From Salipiger mangrovisoli (GTDB lineage Bacteria > Pseudomonadota > Alphaproteobacteria > Rhodobacterales > Rhodobacteraceae), in assembly GCF_015223355.1 (NCBI RefSeq), contig NZ_JADFFK010000010.1:145287-209286 (forward strand): a stretch of DNA of 64,000 nucleotides. The letters run 5' to 3'. Shown in pieces: positions 34,888 to 43,332 of the stretch. The position numbers and the translations under genes were made by a program. Position 1 is the first letter of the stretch. Each line of letters opens with the position of its first letter. The notes beneath the pieces were generated by a model. The model made no database searches and was not told the DNA's origin. It was given only the letters and a program-made list of their open reading frames with translations.

Positions 34888-35997
34888 TCAGGCCTGCGCG
34901 CGCAGTCGCTGGCGCAGCAGGCGCACGCCCTCGCGGATGTCCTGCCGCAGCGGGCCCTCGCGCGGCGCGTCGCGCAGCGTGGTCAGCAGCGCCTCGGAGG
35001 GACGGCCGCTGCGCGCCCAGACCTGCCGCCTGAGCACCGCCTGCGCCGCCTCCGGCAGACGCTCCGGCGCCTCGCGTCCCGACAATGTGGCCCAGACCAG
35101 CGACCAGCAGCGCGGCGCGCTCCACGGGTTGTAGCCGCCGCCGCCCGAGACGATCAGCGCCGGCGCCAGCGCGCGCAGCGCGGCCGCGGCGCGGGCGTGG
35201 GCGTTGTTCGACAGCGACAGCCGCGCCAGCGGATCCTCGGTCACCGCATCCGCTCCGCATTGCAGGAAGATCGCATCCGGGCGAAACGCCGCGACGGCGG
35301 GCAGGATCATCTCCTCCAGCACGTGCGCAAACTCGCTGTCGTTGAAATCACGCGGCACCGGCAGGTTGAAGGCCGCCCCCCCGGCCCGGTCGGCCAGCGC
35401 CCCGGTGAACGGCCAGCGCTTCGCCTCATGCACCGAGATCACCCGCACCTGCTCGGACCCATCAAAGGCGATCTCCACCCCGTCGCCGTGATGTGCGTCG
35501 ATGTCGACGTAGGCCACGCGCCGCATTCCGAGCCGCAGCAGGTGGCGGATGGTCAGCACCGGCTCGTTGAGAAAACAGAAACCGCTGGCCCGGTCGGCCA
35601 GCGCGTGATGGGTGCCGCCGCCGGGATTGAACACCACGCCGCCCTGCGCCGCGACCAGCTCGGCCGCCAAAAGCCCGCCCCCCACCGCCGTGGCCGGGCG
35701 CCGGAACATCTCGGGAAACACCGGGTTCGACAGCGTGCCAAGCCCGTGACGCAGGCGCACCTCCTCGCTCACCTCGCCCGCCGCCTCGGCCGCCTGCAAC
35801 GCCGCCACGTAGCGCGGTGCATGGAAGCCGGTGAGCGCCGCCGCCCGCGCGCGGGGCGAGACCCGCCATTCCTGCGGCGTCAGCCAGCCAAGCGCACGGC
35901 ACAGGTCGATCACCGCCGGCACCCGCTCGATCGACAGCGGGTGCAGCCGCCCGTAGCGCGAACCGCGGTAGATCTCGGAGCCGATGAACGTCGCCAT
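34888..35997 (-). CDS. Histone deacetylase/acetoin utilisation (AcuC-like) family deacetylase
   Basis: This is a zinc-dependent amidohydrolase of 369 residues. Signature parts are RGSRYGRLHPLSIERV, the GGGTHHALADRASGFCFLN His-His motif, the metal-binding VDIDAHHGDGVE, and QCGADAVTED. The ATG at 35997 has GGAGGG ahead of it. Bacterial members remove acetyl groups from proteins, polyamines or acetoin-related compounds. The substrate here is unknown. The upstream neighbour on the same strand is the OlsB-like gene, separated by an intergenic repeat. Confidence 0.9.
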   Translation of the reverse strand: MATFIGSEIYRGSRYGRLHPLSIERVPAVIDLCRALGWLTPQEWRVSPRARAAALTGFHAPRYVAALQAAEAAGEVSEEVRLRHGLGTLSNPVFPEMFRRPATAVGGGLLAAELVAAQGGVVFNPGGGTHHALADRASGFCFLNEPVLTIRHLLRLGMRRVAYVDIDAHHGDGVEIAFDGSEQVRVISVHEAKRWPFTGALADRAGGAAFNLPVPRDFNDSEFAHVLEEMILPAVAAFRPDAIFLQCGADAVTEDPLARLSLSNNAHARAAAALRALAPALIVSGGGGYNPWSAPRCWSLVWATLSGREAPERLPEAAQAVLRRQVWARSGRPSEALLTTLRDAPREGPLRQDIREGVRLLRQRLRAQA

Positions 35998-36010
35998 AGG
36001 TGCCCTCCGT

Positions 36011-36080
36011 TTCTTCTCTTTCCCAATACGCCGGGGGTGAATTTGCCGAAGGCAAAGAGGGGGCAGCGCCCCCTCCCCGG
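36011..36080. repeat. Copy of the dispersed intergenic repeat
   Basis: TTCTTCTCTTTCCCAATACG then CCGGGGGTGAATTTGCC, GGCAAAGAGG and a GGGGGCAGCGCCCCC hairpin, very close to the copy at 54892. Confidence 0.8.
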
Positions 36081-36095
36081 CCCTGCCACCGGAGC

Positions 36096-36857
36096 TCAGC
36101 CGGCGATCGCCCGCAGCGCCCGCGTCCGTGCCGGAGGAATGCCGGCGGTCTCGACCCCGGTGAAAACATGCAGCGTGTTCATCTGCCGGTCCACCACCGC
36201 GTGATCGCTCACCCATCCCCCCATCCCCAGGTAGGTGCGCAACAGCGGCGGGATTTGCTTGAGCACGCCGCGCGCCGCGTTGCCGGCAGGGCGGAAGCGC
36301 ACCACCTCGCCCGCCTTCACCCCGATCTGCCAGCGTTCGGGCGCGGCGTGACGCGCGTGCAGAAAGCCGAAGGCGCTGTCGTAGCGCGCCGGTTCGGTGC
36401 CCGCGAAACTGGCGCAGCCAAACAGCAGCCGCGCACCGCCGCCATCGACCAGCGCGGCGATCGCCCCCCAGGCCAGCCGCAGCACATCGGGATCGACCAT
36501 GCCCGGACGGGTGCAGAACCTTCCCAGTTCGATCAGCGGGCCACCAAAGGCCTCGAGCCGCGAGAGATCGTAATATTGCGCGGAATAGCTGCTGCCGATC
36601 TCGGCGCTGGAGTCGAACCAGAGATAGCGGAAGCAGCAGAGCAGCAGCCCGTTGTCGTCCTCGATCAGCACATGGCGGCAGCGCTGGTCGAGCGGATCGG
36701 TGTCGGGGCCGCCGCCGGGACCGAAAAAGGCCAGCCCGCGCAGAACCTGCGCCTTGTCCAGATCCGCGGCCCGCTGTGCGAGGCGGGCCCGGAAGCGGCC
36801 ACGGGACAGGAGCGCGCCGCCTGTCCCCGCAGCATCGTCTTGCGAAGCGGGGGACAT
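36096..36857 (-). CDS. olsB: OlsB-like ornithine N-acyltransferase (GNAT family)
   Basis: This protein of 253 residues is the probable first enzyme of ornithine-lipid synthesis, moving a 3-hydroxyacyl chain from acyl carrier protein to the alpha-amino group of ornithine. The family core is IELGRFCTRPGMVDPDVLRLAWGA, preceded by AEIGSSYSAQYYDLSRL and an RHVLIEDD strand, as in the GNAT-like OlsB domain. The OlsA partner that adds the second chain is not in the window. Ornithine lipids are common phosphorus-saving membrane lipids of marine alphaproteobacteria. Confidence 0.87.
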   Translation of the reverse strand: MSPASQDDAAGTGGALLSRGRFRARLAQRAADLDKAQVLRGLAFFGPGGGPDTDPLDQRCRHVLIEDDNGLLLCCFRYLWFDSSAEIGSSYSAQYYDLSRLEAFGGPLIELGRFCTRPGMVDPDVLRLAWGAIAALVDGGGARLLFGCASFAGTEPARYDSAFGFLHARHAAPERWQIGVKAGEVVRFRPAGNAARGVLKQIPPLLRTYLGMGGWVSDHAVVDRQMNTLHVFTGVETAGIPPARTRALRAIAG

Positions 36858-36876
36858 GGCCAGCGCCTCCTGCGTG

Positions 36877-37320
36877 TCACATATCGCCGATGGTCAGCCC
36901 GCCGATGTTGCCGAAGAGCTTGCGGATGAAGCCAATCTCGCCATCGTTGGTGCGGGTGATCCGGCGGGTCAGCGGCACGACCTGGCCGTCCTGCAACCCG
37001 TAGCGGGTGATGTTGTCGACGACGCCCTGCCCATCGAAGGTGATCGCCAGCACCTGGCGGTCGACGATCTCGGGCTCCTGCCAGGCGAAGCTGCGGACCT
37101 GGGATTCGATGTAGTAGAACCCGCCCTGGTCGCTGACACCCGCTGCCGACGGAACCCCGATCACATCCTCGACCGTCGCGCGCGTGTCGATGCCGGGGAC
37201 GATCTGCAAAAGATCATCCTCGCGCGGGACATAGCCATGAGTCCGGTACTGCGCCGAGCAGGCGGTCAGTCCCAGCGCCGCAGTTCCAGCCAGAAGCGCA
37301 AATCTCAACCGTGATACCAT
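36877..37320 (-). CDS. bamE: BamE/SmpA-family outer-membrane assembly lipoprotein
   Basis: This is a lipoprotein subunit of the beta-barrel assembly machine, 147 residues from the ATG at 37320. The signal peptide ends in the lipobox LTAC, and the SmpA/OmlA domain (IVPGIDTRATVEDVIGVPS, then FYYIESQV) follows. It is divergent from yceD across 94 bp, an arrangement I recognise from other Rhodobacteraceae. Confidence 0.92.
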   Translation of the reverse strand: MVSRLRFALLAGTAALGLTACSAQYRTHGYVPREDDLLQIVPGIDTRATVEDVIGVPSAAGVSDQGGFYYIESQVRSFAWQEPEIVDRQVLAITFDGQGVVDNITRYGLQDGQVVPLTRRITRTNDGEIGFIRKLFGNIGGLTIGDM

Positions 37321-37414
37321 GGACGCAGTCCTGCCCCTTGCCATGCCCCTGAGGGCCTTCTATCCCGCATTACACAACCGAGCCAAGCGCTTCAAGCAAA
37401 GGAAAGGCGAGCCC

Positions 37415-37978
37415 ATGGACAGAGGCGGAAACCCCGCGCGGCTGCGTGTCTCGACGCTGCGCCGCGATGTGCCCACGCAATTCGACCTGCGCCCCGAGGC
37501 AGAGGAGCGCGCAGCCCTCGCCGCGGAGCTCGGACTCCTGGGACTGCGCAAGGCGCGGCTGGCCGGTGAGCTTGTCCCCGAGGCGGGTGGAGCCTACCGT
37601 TTGACCGCCGATCTCGGCGCAACCGTGGTGCAGGCCTGTGTCGTCACCCTTGATCCGGTGACCACCCGCATCGACGAGGAAATCTCGCTGCTGTTCCGCC
37701 CGGCACAGCAGATCGATGCGCCCGATCCCGGCTCCGAGGTCGAGGTCCCCGAGGAAGAGGAAGAGCCGCTGCCGGACGTGATCGATCTGCGCAAGGTTCT
37801 CGCCGAGGCGCTGTCGCTGGCGCTGCCGCCCTACCCGCGCAGCGCCGCCGCCGAGGAGCTGGCCGAGGCCGCGCCCGAAGAGTCCGAAGCGGAGCTTTCC
37901 GAATCTCGTCCGAACCCGTTTGCCGGGCTCGCCGGGCTGCGCGATAAGCTCTCGAAGGAGGAAAAAGACGAGGAGTGA
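37415..37978 (+). CDS. YceD/DUF177-family protein
   Basis: This protein of 187 residues starts at ATG 37415, with AGGAAAGG upstream. The DUF177 core (VVQACVVTLDPVTTRIDEEI, with the conserved Cys, then DVIDLRKVLAEALSLALPPYPR) is clear, with acidic stretches in the middle and at the C-terminus. In many bacteria and plants the gene precedes rpmF and is linked to 23S rRNA or ribosome assembly. Here rpmF follows 171 bp later, with its own promoter. Confidence 0.9.
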   Translation: MDRGGNPARLRVSTLRRDVPTQFDLRPEAEERAALAAELGLLGLRKARLAGELVPEAGGAYRLTADLGATVVQACVVTLDPVTTRIDEEISLLFRPAQQIDAPDPGSEVEVPEEEEEPLPDVIDLRKVLAEALSLALPPYPRSAAAEELAEAAPEESEAELSESRPNPFAGLAGLRDKLSKEEKDEE

Positions 37979-38052
37979 ACGCCTCCGGCGCGGAATCTCT
38001 CTTGCGTCTTTGCAAGAAATACCTATTTTCGCGCCTTCATCGGAATTCCGGG

Positions 38053-38081
38053 TTGCAAGCCTTCATGGGTTAAGACTATGA
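38053..38081 (+). promoter_or_regulatory. Promoter of the rpmF-plsX-fabH run
   Basis: TTGCAA (38053-38058), a 17-bp spacer and CTATGA (38076-38081) lie about 70 bp upstream of rpmF. Confidence 0.5.
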
Positions 38082-38149
38082 GGCCGGGCACGCCCGAACG
38101 TTATCGGGCACCCGTATAGCCCCCACACGCGAACAATCGAGGTTGAGAC

Positions 38150-38356
38150 ATGGCCGTCCAACAGAACAAAGTATCGAAATCGCGCCGCAACAACCGTCGC
38201 GCCCATGACGCGCTGGTCGCGGCTAACCCCAACGAGTGCAGCAACTGCGGCGAACTCAAGCGCCCGCACCACGTCTGCCCGTCCTGCGGCCACTACGCCG
38301 ACCGTGAGGTCGTCGCCATGGCTGACGAGATCGACCTGGACGAAGACGCGGCATAA
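38150..38356 (+). CDS. rpmF: 50S ribosomal protein L32
   Basis: This is a 68-residue ribosomal protein. The basic start [19 protein letters not shown] is typical, and two C-x-x-C pairs (CSNC and CPSC) form the zinc ribbon. It precedes plsX and fabH, the widely conserved order linking ribosome and membrane-lipid synthesis. Confidence 0.98.
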   Translation: MAVQQNKVSKSRRNNRRAHDALVAANPNECSNCGELKRPHHVCPSCGHYADREVVAMADEIDLDEDAA

Positions 38357-38380
38357 GCTGCTGAAAGGCCCGGTCGTCGC

Positions 38381-39496
38381 ATGACATCCGCAATGGATAA
38401 CCGTCAGGCGCACGGGCCTCTGGTCCTCTCCATCGACGCTATGGGAAGCGATCGCGGACCGGCAACCATCGTTGCCGGTCTTTCCGCCTTTGCGCGGAAG
38501 CATCGCGACGTCCGCTTCCTGCTGCACGGACCCGAGGCCGAGTTGCGCCCCCTGGTGGACAAGCACAAAGGCTTGCCCGCCCAGGTCGAGATCCGCGATG
38601 CCTCTGGCGTCGTGTCGATGGAAGACAAGCCAAGCCACGTGATGCGCAACGGGCAGAAGACCTCGATGTGGTCCACGCTCGACGCCGTCCGCAATGGCGA
38701 GGCCACGGTCGCCGTCTCCTGCGGCAATACCGGCGCGCTCATGCTGCTGTCGATGGTGCGGCTGCGCAAGCTGCCCGGGGTCAACCGCCCCGCCATCGCC
38801 GTGCTCTGGCCCTCGCGCAACCCGCAGGGCTACAACGTCATGCTCGATGTCGGCGCTGACATCCGCGCCGATGCCGATGACCTGCTGAAATACGCGATGA
38901 TGGGGGCGTCCTACGCCCGCAACGGCCTGAACCTCGAGCGCCCGCGCATCGGCCTGCTGAACGTCGGCACCGAAGAGCACAAGGGCCGCGCCGAGCTCAA
39001 GGCGGCGCATGACCTCATCGCCGCGAATGCCGAGGCGGGCGGCTTCGATTACGTCGGATTCGTCGAGGGCGGAGACATCCCCGGCAAGCGCTGCGACGTG
39101 ATCGTCACCGACGGCTTCACCGGCAATATCGCGCTGAAGACCGGCGAGGGCACCGCCTCTCTGATCAATTCACTTCTGCGAGAGGCCTTCACCTACTCGC
39201 CGCTGTCCCGCCTTGCCGCCCTGCTCGCTCTGAGTTCGCTCAAGCGTTTGCAGGCGCGCGTGGATCCGCGCCGCAAGAATGGCGGCGTGTTCCTCGGCCT
39301 TAACGGCACCGTGGTGAAATCCCACGGCGCTGCGGATGCCACCGGGGTGGCCGCGGCGGTGGAACTGGCCTATGACCTCGCGCAGTCCGGCTTCGGCGAT
39401 CGGCTCGCGGCGCGCGTGGCGAATACCGCCCCCGTCGAGAGCGACCGCGCTGCGACGGACGGCACGGACACCAAGAAAAACGGAACAGGCAAATGA
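38381..39496 (+). CDS. plsX: Phosphate acyltransferase PlsX
   Basis: This enzyme makes acyl-phosphate from acyl-ACP for phospholipid synthesis. It has 371 residues. Motifs include LVLSIDAMGSDRGP at the start, SCGNTGALMLLSM and VTDGFTGNIALKTGEG. The ATG could be 38381 or 38393. The last bases overlap the fabH start (ATGA), so the two are translationally coupled. Confidence 0.97.
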   Translation: MTSAMDNRQAHGPLVLSIDAMGSDRGPATIVAGLSAFARKHRDVRFLLHGPEAELRPLVDKHKGLPAQVEIRDASGVVSMEDKPSHVMRNGQKTSMWSTLDAVRNGEATVAVSCGNTGALMLLSMVRLRKLPGVNRPAIAVLWPSRNPQGYNVMLDVGADIRADADDLLKYAMMGASYARNGLNLERPRIGLLNVGTEEHKGRAELKAAHDLIAANAEAGGFDYVGFVEGGDIPGKRCDVIVTDGFTGNIALKTGEGTASLINSLLREAFTYSPLSRLAALLALSSLKRLQARVDPRRKNGGVFLGLNGTVVKSHGAADATGVAAAVELAYDLAQSGFGDRLAARVANTAPVESDRAATDGTDTKKNGTGK

Positions 39497-40464
39497 GCAT
39501 CAGGGCGAAGGTCGCGGGCATCGGGCATTACCTGCCCCAGCGTGTGGTCCCCAACGCGGAATTCGAGAAGACCCTCGACACCTCCGACGAATGGATTCGC
39601 TCGCGCTCCGGCATCGAACGCCGTCACTTCGCCGCCGAGGGGGAAACCACCTCGATGCTCGCCGCCAGCGCGGCCGAGGCGGCGCTGAAGGATGCCGGGC
39701 TTGATGCCTCTGACCTCGACGCGCTGATCGTCGCCACCTCGACGCCCGACCTGACCTTCCCCTCTGCCGCCACCATGGTGCAGGCCCGCATCGGCATGAC
39801 CGGGGGCTTCGCCTTCGACGTGCAGGCGGTCTGCGCCGGTTTCGTCTACGCCCTGTCGACCGCGAACGCGATGATCGTCTCGGGTCAGGCCAAGCGCGTC
39901 ATGGTGATCGGGGCCGAGACCTTCTCGCGCATCATGGACTGGACCGACCGCTCGACCTGCGTGCTTTTCGGCGATGGCGCCGGGGCGCTGATCGTCGAGG
40001 CCTCGGAGGGCGCGGGAACCGCCGCCGACCGCGGCATCCTCTCGGTCGACCTGCATTCGGACGGCCAGTTCCGCGACCTGCTCTATGTCGACGGCGGCGT
40101 GTCCACCCAGTCCACCGGCCATCTGCGCATGGAGGGCAAGGAAGTCTTCCGCCATGCGGTGGAAAAACTCGCCCAGACCGCCACGGCGGCGATGGACAAG
40201 GCCGGCATCTCCTCCGAAGAGGTCGATTGGGTGGTGCCGCACCAGGCCAACATCCGCATCATCAACGGCACCGCCCGCAAGCTCGGCCTGCCGATGGAGC
40301 GCGTCGTGGTCACCGTGCAGGACCATGGCAACACCTCCGCCGCCTCGATTCCGCTGGCGCTTTCCGTCGGCAAGGCCGAGGGCAAGATCAAGCAGGGCGA
40401 CGTGGTGGTCACCGAGGCGATTGGCGGCGGTTTGGCCTGGGGCGCGGTCGTCCTGCGCTGGTAA
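39493..40464 (+). CDS. fabH: 3-oxoacyl-ACP synthase III (KAS III)
   Basis: This enzyme starts fatty-acid chains by condensing acetyl-CoA with malonyl-ACP. It has 323 residues. The catalytic triad is visible: C114 (DVQAVCAGF), H250 (VVPHQANIRI) and N280 (DHGNTSAAS). The ATG overlaps the plsX stop. ihfA follows after a hairpin and its own promoter. Confidence 0.98.
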   Translation: MSIRAKVAGIGHYLPQRVVPNAEFEKTLDTSDEWIRSRSGIERRHFAAEGETTSMLAASAAEAALKDAGLDASDLDALIVATSTPDLTFPSAATMVQARIGMTGGFAFDVQAVCAGFVYALSTANAMIVSGQAKRVMVIGAETFSRIMDWTDRSTCVLFGDGAGALIVEASEGAGTAADRGILSVDLHSDGQFRDLLYVDGGVSTQSTGHLRMEGKEVFRHAVEKLAQTATAAMDKAGISSEEVDWVVPHQANIRIINGTARKLGLPMERVVVTVQDHGNTSAASIPLALSVGKAEGKIKQGDVVVTEAIGGGLAWGAVVLRW

Positions 40465-40489
40465 CCCCAAAAACCCGGCAAAATCCAGC

Positions 40490-40519
40490 CCTTGCAGGCT
40501 TTCAGCCCGCAAGGGCTGC
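40490..40519 (+). terminator. Hairpin after fabH
   Basis: AGCCCTTGC and GCAAGGGCT arms enclose about 12 bases, just after fabH and immediately before the -35 element of the ihfA promoter. A T-tract is missing, so termination may be partial. Confidence 0.4.
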
Positions 40520-40548
40520 TTGACTCGGAATCCGCCTCCCCCCTATGC
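40520..40548 (+). promoter_or_regulatory. Promoter of ihfA
   Basis: TTGACT (40520-40525), a 17-bp spacer and CTATGC (40543-40548) lie 28 bp upstream of the ihfA start. Confidence 0.6.
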
Positions 40549-40575
40549 TGTGGCGCAACCTTGGGAGGCTGCCAA

Positions 40576-40878
40576 ATGAGTGACAAGACTTTGACGCGCA
40601 TGGATCTCAGCGAAGCGGTGTTTCGCGAGGTCGGGCTGTCGCGCAACGAAAGCGCCGAACTCGTCGAGTCGGTGCTTCAGCACATGTCCGATGCCCTGGT
40701 CCGTGGCGAACAGGTGAAGATCTCGTCCTTCGGCACCTTTTCGGTGCGTGACAAGGCGGCGCGCATCGGCCGCAACCCCAAGACCGGGGAAGAAGTGCCG
40801 ATCCAACCCCGCCGAGTCCTGACCTTCCGCCCGTCGCACCTGATGAAGGAGCGCGTGGCCGAGGGCAACAAGTCCTAA
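40576..40878 (+). CDS. ihfA: Integration host factor subunit alpha
   Basis: This is a DNA-bending nucleoid protein of 100 residues, partner of IhfB. The family pattern [22 protein letters not shown], then [30 protein letters not shown] with the DNA-contact proline arm, is clear. GGGAGG precedes the ATG at 40576. The MerR-type gene follows, as in other Rhodobacteraceae. Confidence 0.97.
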   Translation: MSDKTLTRMDLSEAVFREVGLSRNESAELVESVLQHMSDALVRGEQVKISSFGTFSVRDKAARIGRNPKTGEEVPIQPRRVLTFRPSHLMKERVAEGNKS

Positions 40879-40983
40879 TCCGGCGCAGCGACCCCGCGTC
40901 CTTGACCCTGCGCCCCTGACCTATCCAAGACCTATCTGAAGCCTGCGCCCCGCCCCGCGGCCGCGCAGCAGGGGGAAGACCGC

Positions 40984-41841
40984 ATGAGCAAGTCGCGCGA
41001 CGCATTCCGCACCATCTCCGAGGTGGCGGAACTTCTGGACACACCAGCGCATGTGCTGCGTTTCTGGGAAACCAAGTTCAGCCAGGTGAAGCCGGTGAAA
41101 CGCGCCGGCGGGCGGCGCTACTACCGCCCGAACGACGTGGCGCTGCTGGCCGGCATCCGGCAGCTGTTGCATGACGACGGGCTCACCATCAAGGGCGTGC
41201 AGAAGGTTCTGCGCGAGCAGGGCGTGCGGCATGTCGCCGGAATCGCGCCCCCTTCCGATCTGCTGGACGAGGCGGTCGAGTACCCGGCTCAGGCCACTGA
41301 CCTGCCAGAGGCACCCGAGGCCGTGGAAAGCGCAACGGTCCTGCCCTTTGCGCCGGCGGCCGGAAGCGGTCCCGACATTGCTGCGAACCCGGGCGATCTG
41401 CCAGAGCAGAAAGCTCCGCGCGCCGCCGAGGACCCGGAGGCCGCGCTGTCTGCCGGGAGCGCAACCCCGCTCTTCCCCGAGATCACGGATCCAGAGCCTC
41501 ATCCGGCCGCGCAGGCCGCGCTCTGGGAGGAGGATCCCGCGATCGGCGATATGCCCGCGCAGTCGGAAGCGCCGAAGGCCACCGACGATCACACCGGCTC
41601 GGGTCTGCCCGGCTTCATCACCGATTCTCTTGCCGAACGCGGGGCCGAACCGCTGCCCGCCGAGGCTGTGTCGCTGCCGGAGATTCCCGATCTCACGGCG
41701 CTTCCCGTCCCTGCGCCCGGCGTGCTCGGCCTTGTTGCGCAAATGGCCCGGATCGACTCCGTGCAAGCCGCCGCACTTGCCCCGCATGTCGCCGCGCTGC
41801 GCGACTTCGTGGCCGCGCGCGCGGCGGCGAGACTTACCTGA
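40984..41841 (+). CDS. MerR-family transcriptional regulator
   Basis: This protein of 285 residues has an N-terminal MerR helix-turn-helix at about 8-75 ([21 protein letters not shown], then [19 protein letters not shown]). The middle (95-235) is Pro/Ala/Glu-rich and probably unstructured, followed by a helical C-terminal segment ([20 protein letters not shown]). No metal-binding Cys cluster is seen. It is the usual neighbour of ihfA, but its targets are unknown. Confidence 0.9.
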   Translation: MSKSRDAFRTISEVAELLDTPAHVLRFWETKFSQVKPVKRAGGRRYYRPNDVALLAGIRQLLHDDGLTIKGVQKVLREQGVRHVAGIAPPSDLLDEAVEYPAQATDLPEAPEAVESATVLPFAPAAGSGPDIAANPGDLPEQKAPRAAEDPEAALSAGSATPLFPEITDPEPHPAAQAALWEEDPAIGDMPAQSEAPKATDDHTGSGLPGFITDSLAERGAEPLPAEAVSLPEIPDLTALPVPAPGVLGLVAQMARIDSVQAAALAPHVAALRDFVAARAAARLT

Positions 41842-41915
41842 CGAGACAGGTGAAAAAACTTGCGCTTTGGGGGTTGTGCGTGCGCTGAAAACCAGTATGA
41901 AACGGCCTCACAAGT

Positions 41916-41992
41916 CGGGCTATAGCGCAGCCTGGTAGCGCGTCCGTCTGGGGGACGGAAGGTCGCAGGTTCGAGTCCTGCTAGCCCGACCA
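41916..41992 (+). tRNA. tRNA-Pro (anticodon GGG)
   Basis: A 77-base cloverleaf: acceptor arms CGGGCTA and TAGCCCG pair. The anticodon stem TCCGT/ACGGA encloses a loop with GGG. The T-arm has GGTTCGAGTCC. Discriminator A and an encoded CCA end the gene. Confidence 0.96.
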
Positions 41993-42005
41993 AATTCTCC
42001 CCTAC

Positions 42006-42050
42006 GCCGTTTCTGACTTGTCGGCCTCCGCAGGGAGGTTAGGAAACGGC
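42006..42050. repeat. Inverted repeat downstream of tRNA-Pro
   Basis: CCGTTTC and GAAACGG arms enclose a smaller CCTCC...GGAGG hairpin. It may end the tRNA transcript. No integrase gene or attachment repeat was found beside the tRNA. Confidence 0.35.
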
Positions 42051-42236
42051 CCCGCCAACCCGCTGGCGTAAAAGCGGAATCACCCGAAAGCAAGCGCTCT
42101 GATCCGGCAGAGCAGACCCGCATCGCGGCATCCGCGCCGCACCGCCGCGAGCCACGGCCGGACGCCGCGCATTCCTCGTTCCCTTCGCCCCCGCCGCTTG
42201 TTAATCACGGTCAACGCAATACGAGGGAACGTGACG

Positions 42237-43313
42237 ATGACAGGGGTGCTTGCCAGCCAGCAGATATCGGCGCTCGTGCAGAGCGGAGCGATCCGCATCG
42301 AGGCACCGCTGGTCGACGGGCAGATCCAACCTGCAAGCCTTGATCTGCGGCTCGGACGCGAAGCGATCCGCGTGCGCGCCTCCTTCCTTGCCGGCGAGGG
42401 CCGGACGCTGGCCTCGCGGCTCGAGGAGTTCGAGATGCACCGGGTCGACCTGACCGAAGGCGCGGTGCTGGAAAAGGGCTGCGTCTACGTCGTGCCGCTG
42501 CTCGAAAGCCTCGATCTTCCCGCCGATCTGACCGCCGTGGCCAACGCCAAGAGCTCGACCGGCCGGCTCGACCTGCTCACCCGCACCATCACCGATGGCG
42601 GCACCGAGTTCGACCGCATCGGCGCAGGCTACACCGGCCCGCTCTACGCCGAGATCTGCCCCCGCTCCTTCTCGGTGCTGGCGCGCACCGGCATGCGGCT
42701 CAACCAGATTCGCTTCCGTCGTGGCCAGTCCGTGCTCGGGGATGCCGAACTCGCCGAGCTGCACGCCGCCGAAACTCTGGTCACCGGCGGCCCGGCGGTG
42801 ATCGGCGAAGGGCTTGGCTTCTCGGTGGACCTGCGGCCGGAGACCGGCGACCTGGTGGGCTGGCGGGCGAAGCCCCACACAGGGGTGATCGATCTGGACC
42901 GGATCGGCCATTACGATCCTGCCGACTTCTGGGACCCGCTGCACGCATCGCGAGGGCAGCTCATCCTCGACCCCGACGCCTTCTACATCCTGGTGAGCCG
43001 CGAAGCGGTGCACATCCCGCCGCGCTTCGCCGCCGAAATGGCCCCCTATCTCGCCATGGTCGGTGAATTCCGGGTGCATTACGCGGGTTTCTTCGATCCC
43101 GGATTCGGCCATTCGGCAGCCGGTGGCACCGGATCGCGCGGCGTGCTGGAAGTGCGCTGCCACGAGGCCCCCTTCGTGCTCGAGCACGGGCAGATCGTCG
43201 GCCGCCTTGTCTACGAGCGTATGGACGAGGTGCCGGCACAGCTCTACGGCGCGGGCATCGCCTCGAATTACCAGGGCCAAGGGCTGAAGCTGTCCAAGCA
43301 CTTCCGCAGCTGA
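42237..43313 (+). CDS. dcd: Long-form 2'-deoxycytidine 5'-triphosphate deaminase (Dcd family)
   Basis: This is a probable dCTP deaminase, 358 residues, about twice the length of E. coli Dcd. Two related halves are visible: QIQPASLDLRLGREAIRVRA with AEICPRSFSVLARTGMRLNQ in the first, and FYILVSREAVHIPPRFAAEM with GVLEVRCHEAPFVLEHGQIVGRL in the second. This doubled form is the usual one in alphaproteobacteria. GAGGGA lies upstream; GTG 42231, in the same frame, could also serve as the start. The product dUMP/dUTP feeds thymidine synthesis. Dgt at 53.1 kb is another nucleotide-pool enzyme. Confidence 0.88.
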   Translation: MTGVLASQQISALVQSGAIRIEAPLVDGQIQPASLDLRLGREAIRVRASFLAGEGRTLASRLEEFEMHRVDLTEGAVLEKGCVYVVPLLESLDLPADLTAVANAKSSTGRLDLLTRTITDGGTEFDRIGAGYTGPLYAEICPRSFSVLARTGMRLNQIRFRRGQSVLGDAELAELHAAETLVTGGPAVIGEGLGFSVDLRPETGDLVGWRAKPHTGVIDLDRIGHYDPADFWDPLHASRGQLILDPDAFYILVSREAVHIPPRFAAEMAPYLAMVGEFRVHYAGFFDPGFGHSAAGGTGSRGVLEVRCHEAPFVLEHGQIVGRLVYERMDEVPAQLYGAGIASNYQGQGLKLSKHFRS

Positions 43314-43332
43314 AGGGCGCGTCCCGCGAAGC

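Noticed and set aside
41916..42236. Integrated element at tRNA-Pro
   Set aside because: No integrase gene, repeated tRNA 3' end or foreign gene block follows. Only a hairpin is present before dcd.
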